Shown: positions 4,611-5,621 of the stretch, in pieces | Numbering within the stretch: the stretch's first letter is position 1 | Layout of the letters: each line of letters begins with the position of its first letter | Source of the DNA: Firmicutes bacterium UBA5420 | GTDB lineage: Bacteria; Bacillota; Limnochordia; Darwinibacteriales; Darwinibacteriaceae | Direction: 5' to 3' | Length of the DNA: 5,621 nt | NCBI GenBank assembly: GCA_002409455.1 | Contig: DHNI01000066.1 | Span: 24,691-30,311 of the forward strand | Position numbers and translations under genes: made by a program | The notes under the pieces: generated by a model | What the model saw: only the letters and a program-made list of their open reading frames with translations | Database searches by the model: none | What the model was told of the DNA's origin: nothing

Positions 4611-5621
4611 TCACAGATAGTCTGAAATGTAGGGCTTTTTGCGGATCAACACATCATCGAGAAGTTCGATTGTCTCTTCGCTGGCATGAATTCGATCGAG
4701 TGTCAAAAGATCGGGAGCACGCTTGTAGCCTAAAAGCAGCGTGGTTAAGGTTCCTATGGACATACTCGCCTCATAATTTGATGGCCTTGCTGTAAGCCTC
4801 CCCGCACCATCTTGAAGCTCTATGGTATACGTTCGGTTATTCCATTCCAAAAATGGATCGGTGATATGTAGCGTTAGGGCAACTCCACTGGCATCGGCTT
4901 CAAAACGATATTGCCTGATGAATTCTTCAAAATCTACAATCCGCCCCATAATATAGGGCCGAATGGTCTCTTTAATATCACTATCGGTCAAAGCAAAGGC
5001 GATGGGCTCGCCCGAGTAATTGTTAGCCCGAACTTCATCGATCATGGACTCATGGGCGATGATATAGCCAAAGAGCCCTTTCTTGGCTTCTGTGTTAAGG
5101 TACACCATTTCCTTCACATACATAATATCGTGATCGATGCGATAGACCATATAGCCAAGAGGAACGTCATCAGCGGCATAATAGATGGCCACCGTCGTGT
5201 CATGCACATCCCAGCGCCAATACTCATCCCATGCTAGATCATTGCGAAACAAGCAGCCATGTGTCTTTTTGGCAAACCTACTATGGAGGGCCAACAAGTC
5301 TGAGCTATCCTCGGGCACCCTGCGCACATAACCCGGAACCTCCTCATCGACTAGCATATTCGGATCTGTAATCTTCCAGGTCATTTTGTCCGAAATGATC
5401 TCCCAGCCGCGATGACGATAAAGTGGGATCGAATAGGGATATAAAATGGCTAAGGTTTGGCCCTTCTCACGCATTTCGGTTAGGCTTGCTTTCATGAGCC
5501 TAGACATCAGCCCCAAGCCAGAGTATTCGGGATAGGTGGCAACACTGGTCACAAAGCCAATGGAAAAGATCCTGGAGTGGATATTCATGTCTAAAGGATA
5601 GACGGCAAATTGGGATACCAA
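4611..5621 (-). CDS. Eis-like GNAT N-acetyltransferase, N-terminus cut by window edge
   Basis: The C-terminal 336 codons are present. The open frame runs off the window at 5621, and the TTG there is probably an internal Leu codon, so roughly 60 residues are missing if the family's usual length of about 400 applies. The acetyl-CoA binding part is visible at about residues 22-50 (GFVTSVATYPEYSGLGLMSR, with G35 and G37 of the GxG loop). Next is YPYSIPLYRHRGW (61-73), whose Y68 aligns with the general-acid Tyr (Y126) of mycobacterial Eis. A second GNAT-like region (about 95-235) and a C-terminal SCP2-like domain (about 245-336) follow, the Eis-family architecture. The protein ends DYL, whereas Eis uses a terminal Phe carboxylate as a base. 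By family knowledge it acetylates amines, possibly including aminoglycosides or protein lysines; the substrate is unknown. It ends 93 bp before the ferritin-like gene, with no terminator between them. Confidence 0.88.
   Translation of the reverse strand: MVSQFAVYPLDMNIHSRIFSIGFVTSVATYPEYSGLGLMSRLMKASLTEMREKGQTLAILYPYSIPLYRHRGWEIISDKMTWKITDPNMLVDEEVPGYVRRVPEDSSDLLALHSRFAKKTHGCLFRNDLAWDEYWRWDVHDTTVAIYYAADDVPLGYMVYRIDHDIMYVKEMVYLNTEAKKGLFGYIIAHESMIDEVRANNYSGEPIAFALTDSDIKETIRPYIMGRIVDFEEFIRQYRFEADASGVALTLHITDPFLEWNNRTYTIELQDGAGRLTARPSNYEASMSIGTLTTLLLGYKRAPDLLTLDRIHASEETIELLDDVLIRKKPYISDYL

Noticed and set aside
4911..5237. Plus-strand open frame of 108 codons
   Set aside because: It is antisense to the acetyltransferase, whose reading frame is continuous and homologous throughout.

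Overview
The window looks like chromosomal DNA from a Bacillota bacterium, probably Clostridia-like or a related anaerobic or thermophilic lineage. The support is indirect. Strong GGAGG-type ribosome binding sites precede almost every gene, GTG starts are common, both terminators are hairpins followed by a U-tract, and the proteins resemble Bacillota families (YueJ-like nicotinamidase, B. subtilis-style receptor methylation sites, Eis-like acetyltransferase). Base composition is moderate, roughly 45-50% G+C by eye. No rRNA, tRNA, CRISPR array, transposase or phage structural gene was seen. All eight supported genes lie on the minus strand, so transcription runs from high to low coordinates.

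In the direction of transcription, the window begins with the C-terminal 336 codons of an Eis-like GNAT acetyltransferase (5621-4611), cut by the window edge. A short gap leads to a small ferritin-like di-iron protein (4517-4065), which ends at a strong intrinsic terminator (4053-4011).

Next comes a four-gene group bounded by two terminators. It contains an orphan Cache-domain chemoreceptor (3937-2066), an MntA-type minimal nucleotidyltransferase antitoxin (2032-1637), a HepT-type HEPN ribonuclease toxin (1632-1213) and a YueJ/PncA-like nicotinamidase (1195-644). A second intrinsic terminator follows (625-581). Gaps inside the group are 33, 4 and 17 bp, with no internal terminator visible. 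The type VII toxin-antitoxin pair carries every diagnostic residue: GSX10DXD in the antitoxin and RX4HXY in the toxin. It sits between a signalling gene and an NAD-salvage gene.

The last two genes (539-13) encode small, unrecognised, probably membrane-associated proteins. They overlap by 4 bp and are presumably translationally coupled.

The most notable feature is the arrangement of the mntA-hepT pair with a nicotinamidase and a chemoreceptor in one apparent transcription unit. Each family is known on its own. The functional linkage is inference and may be coincidental.
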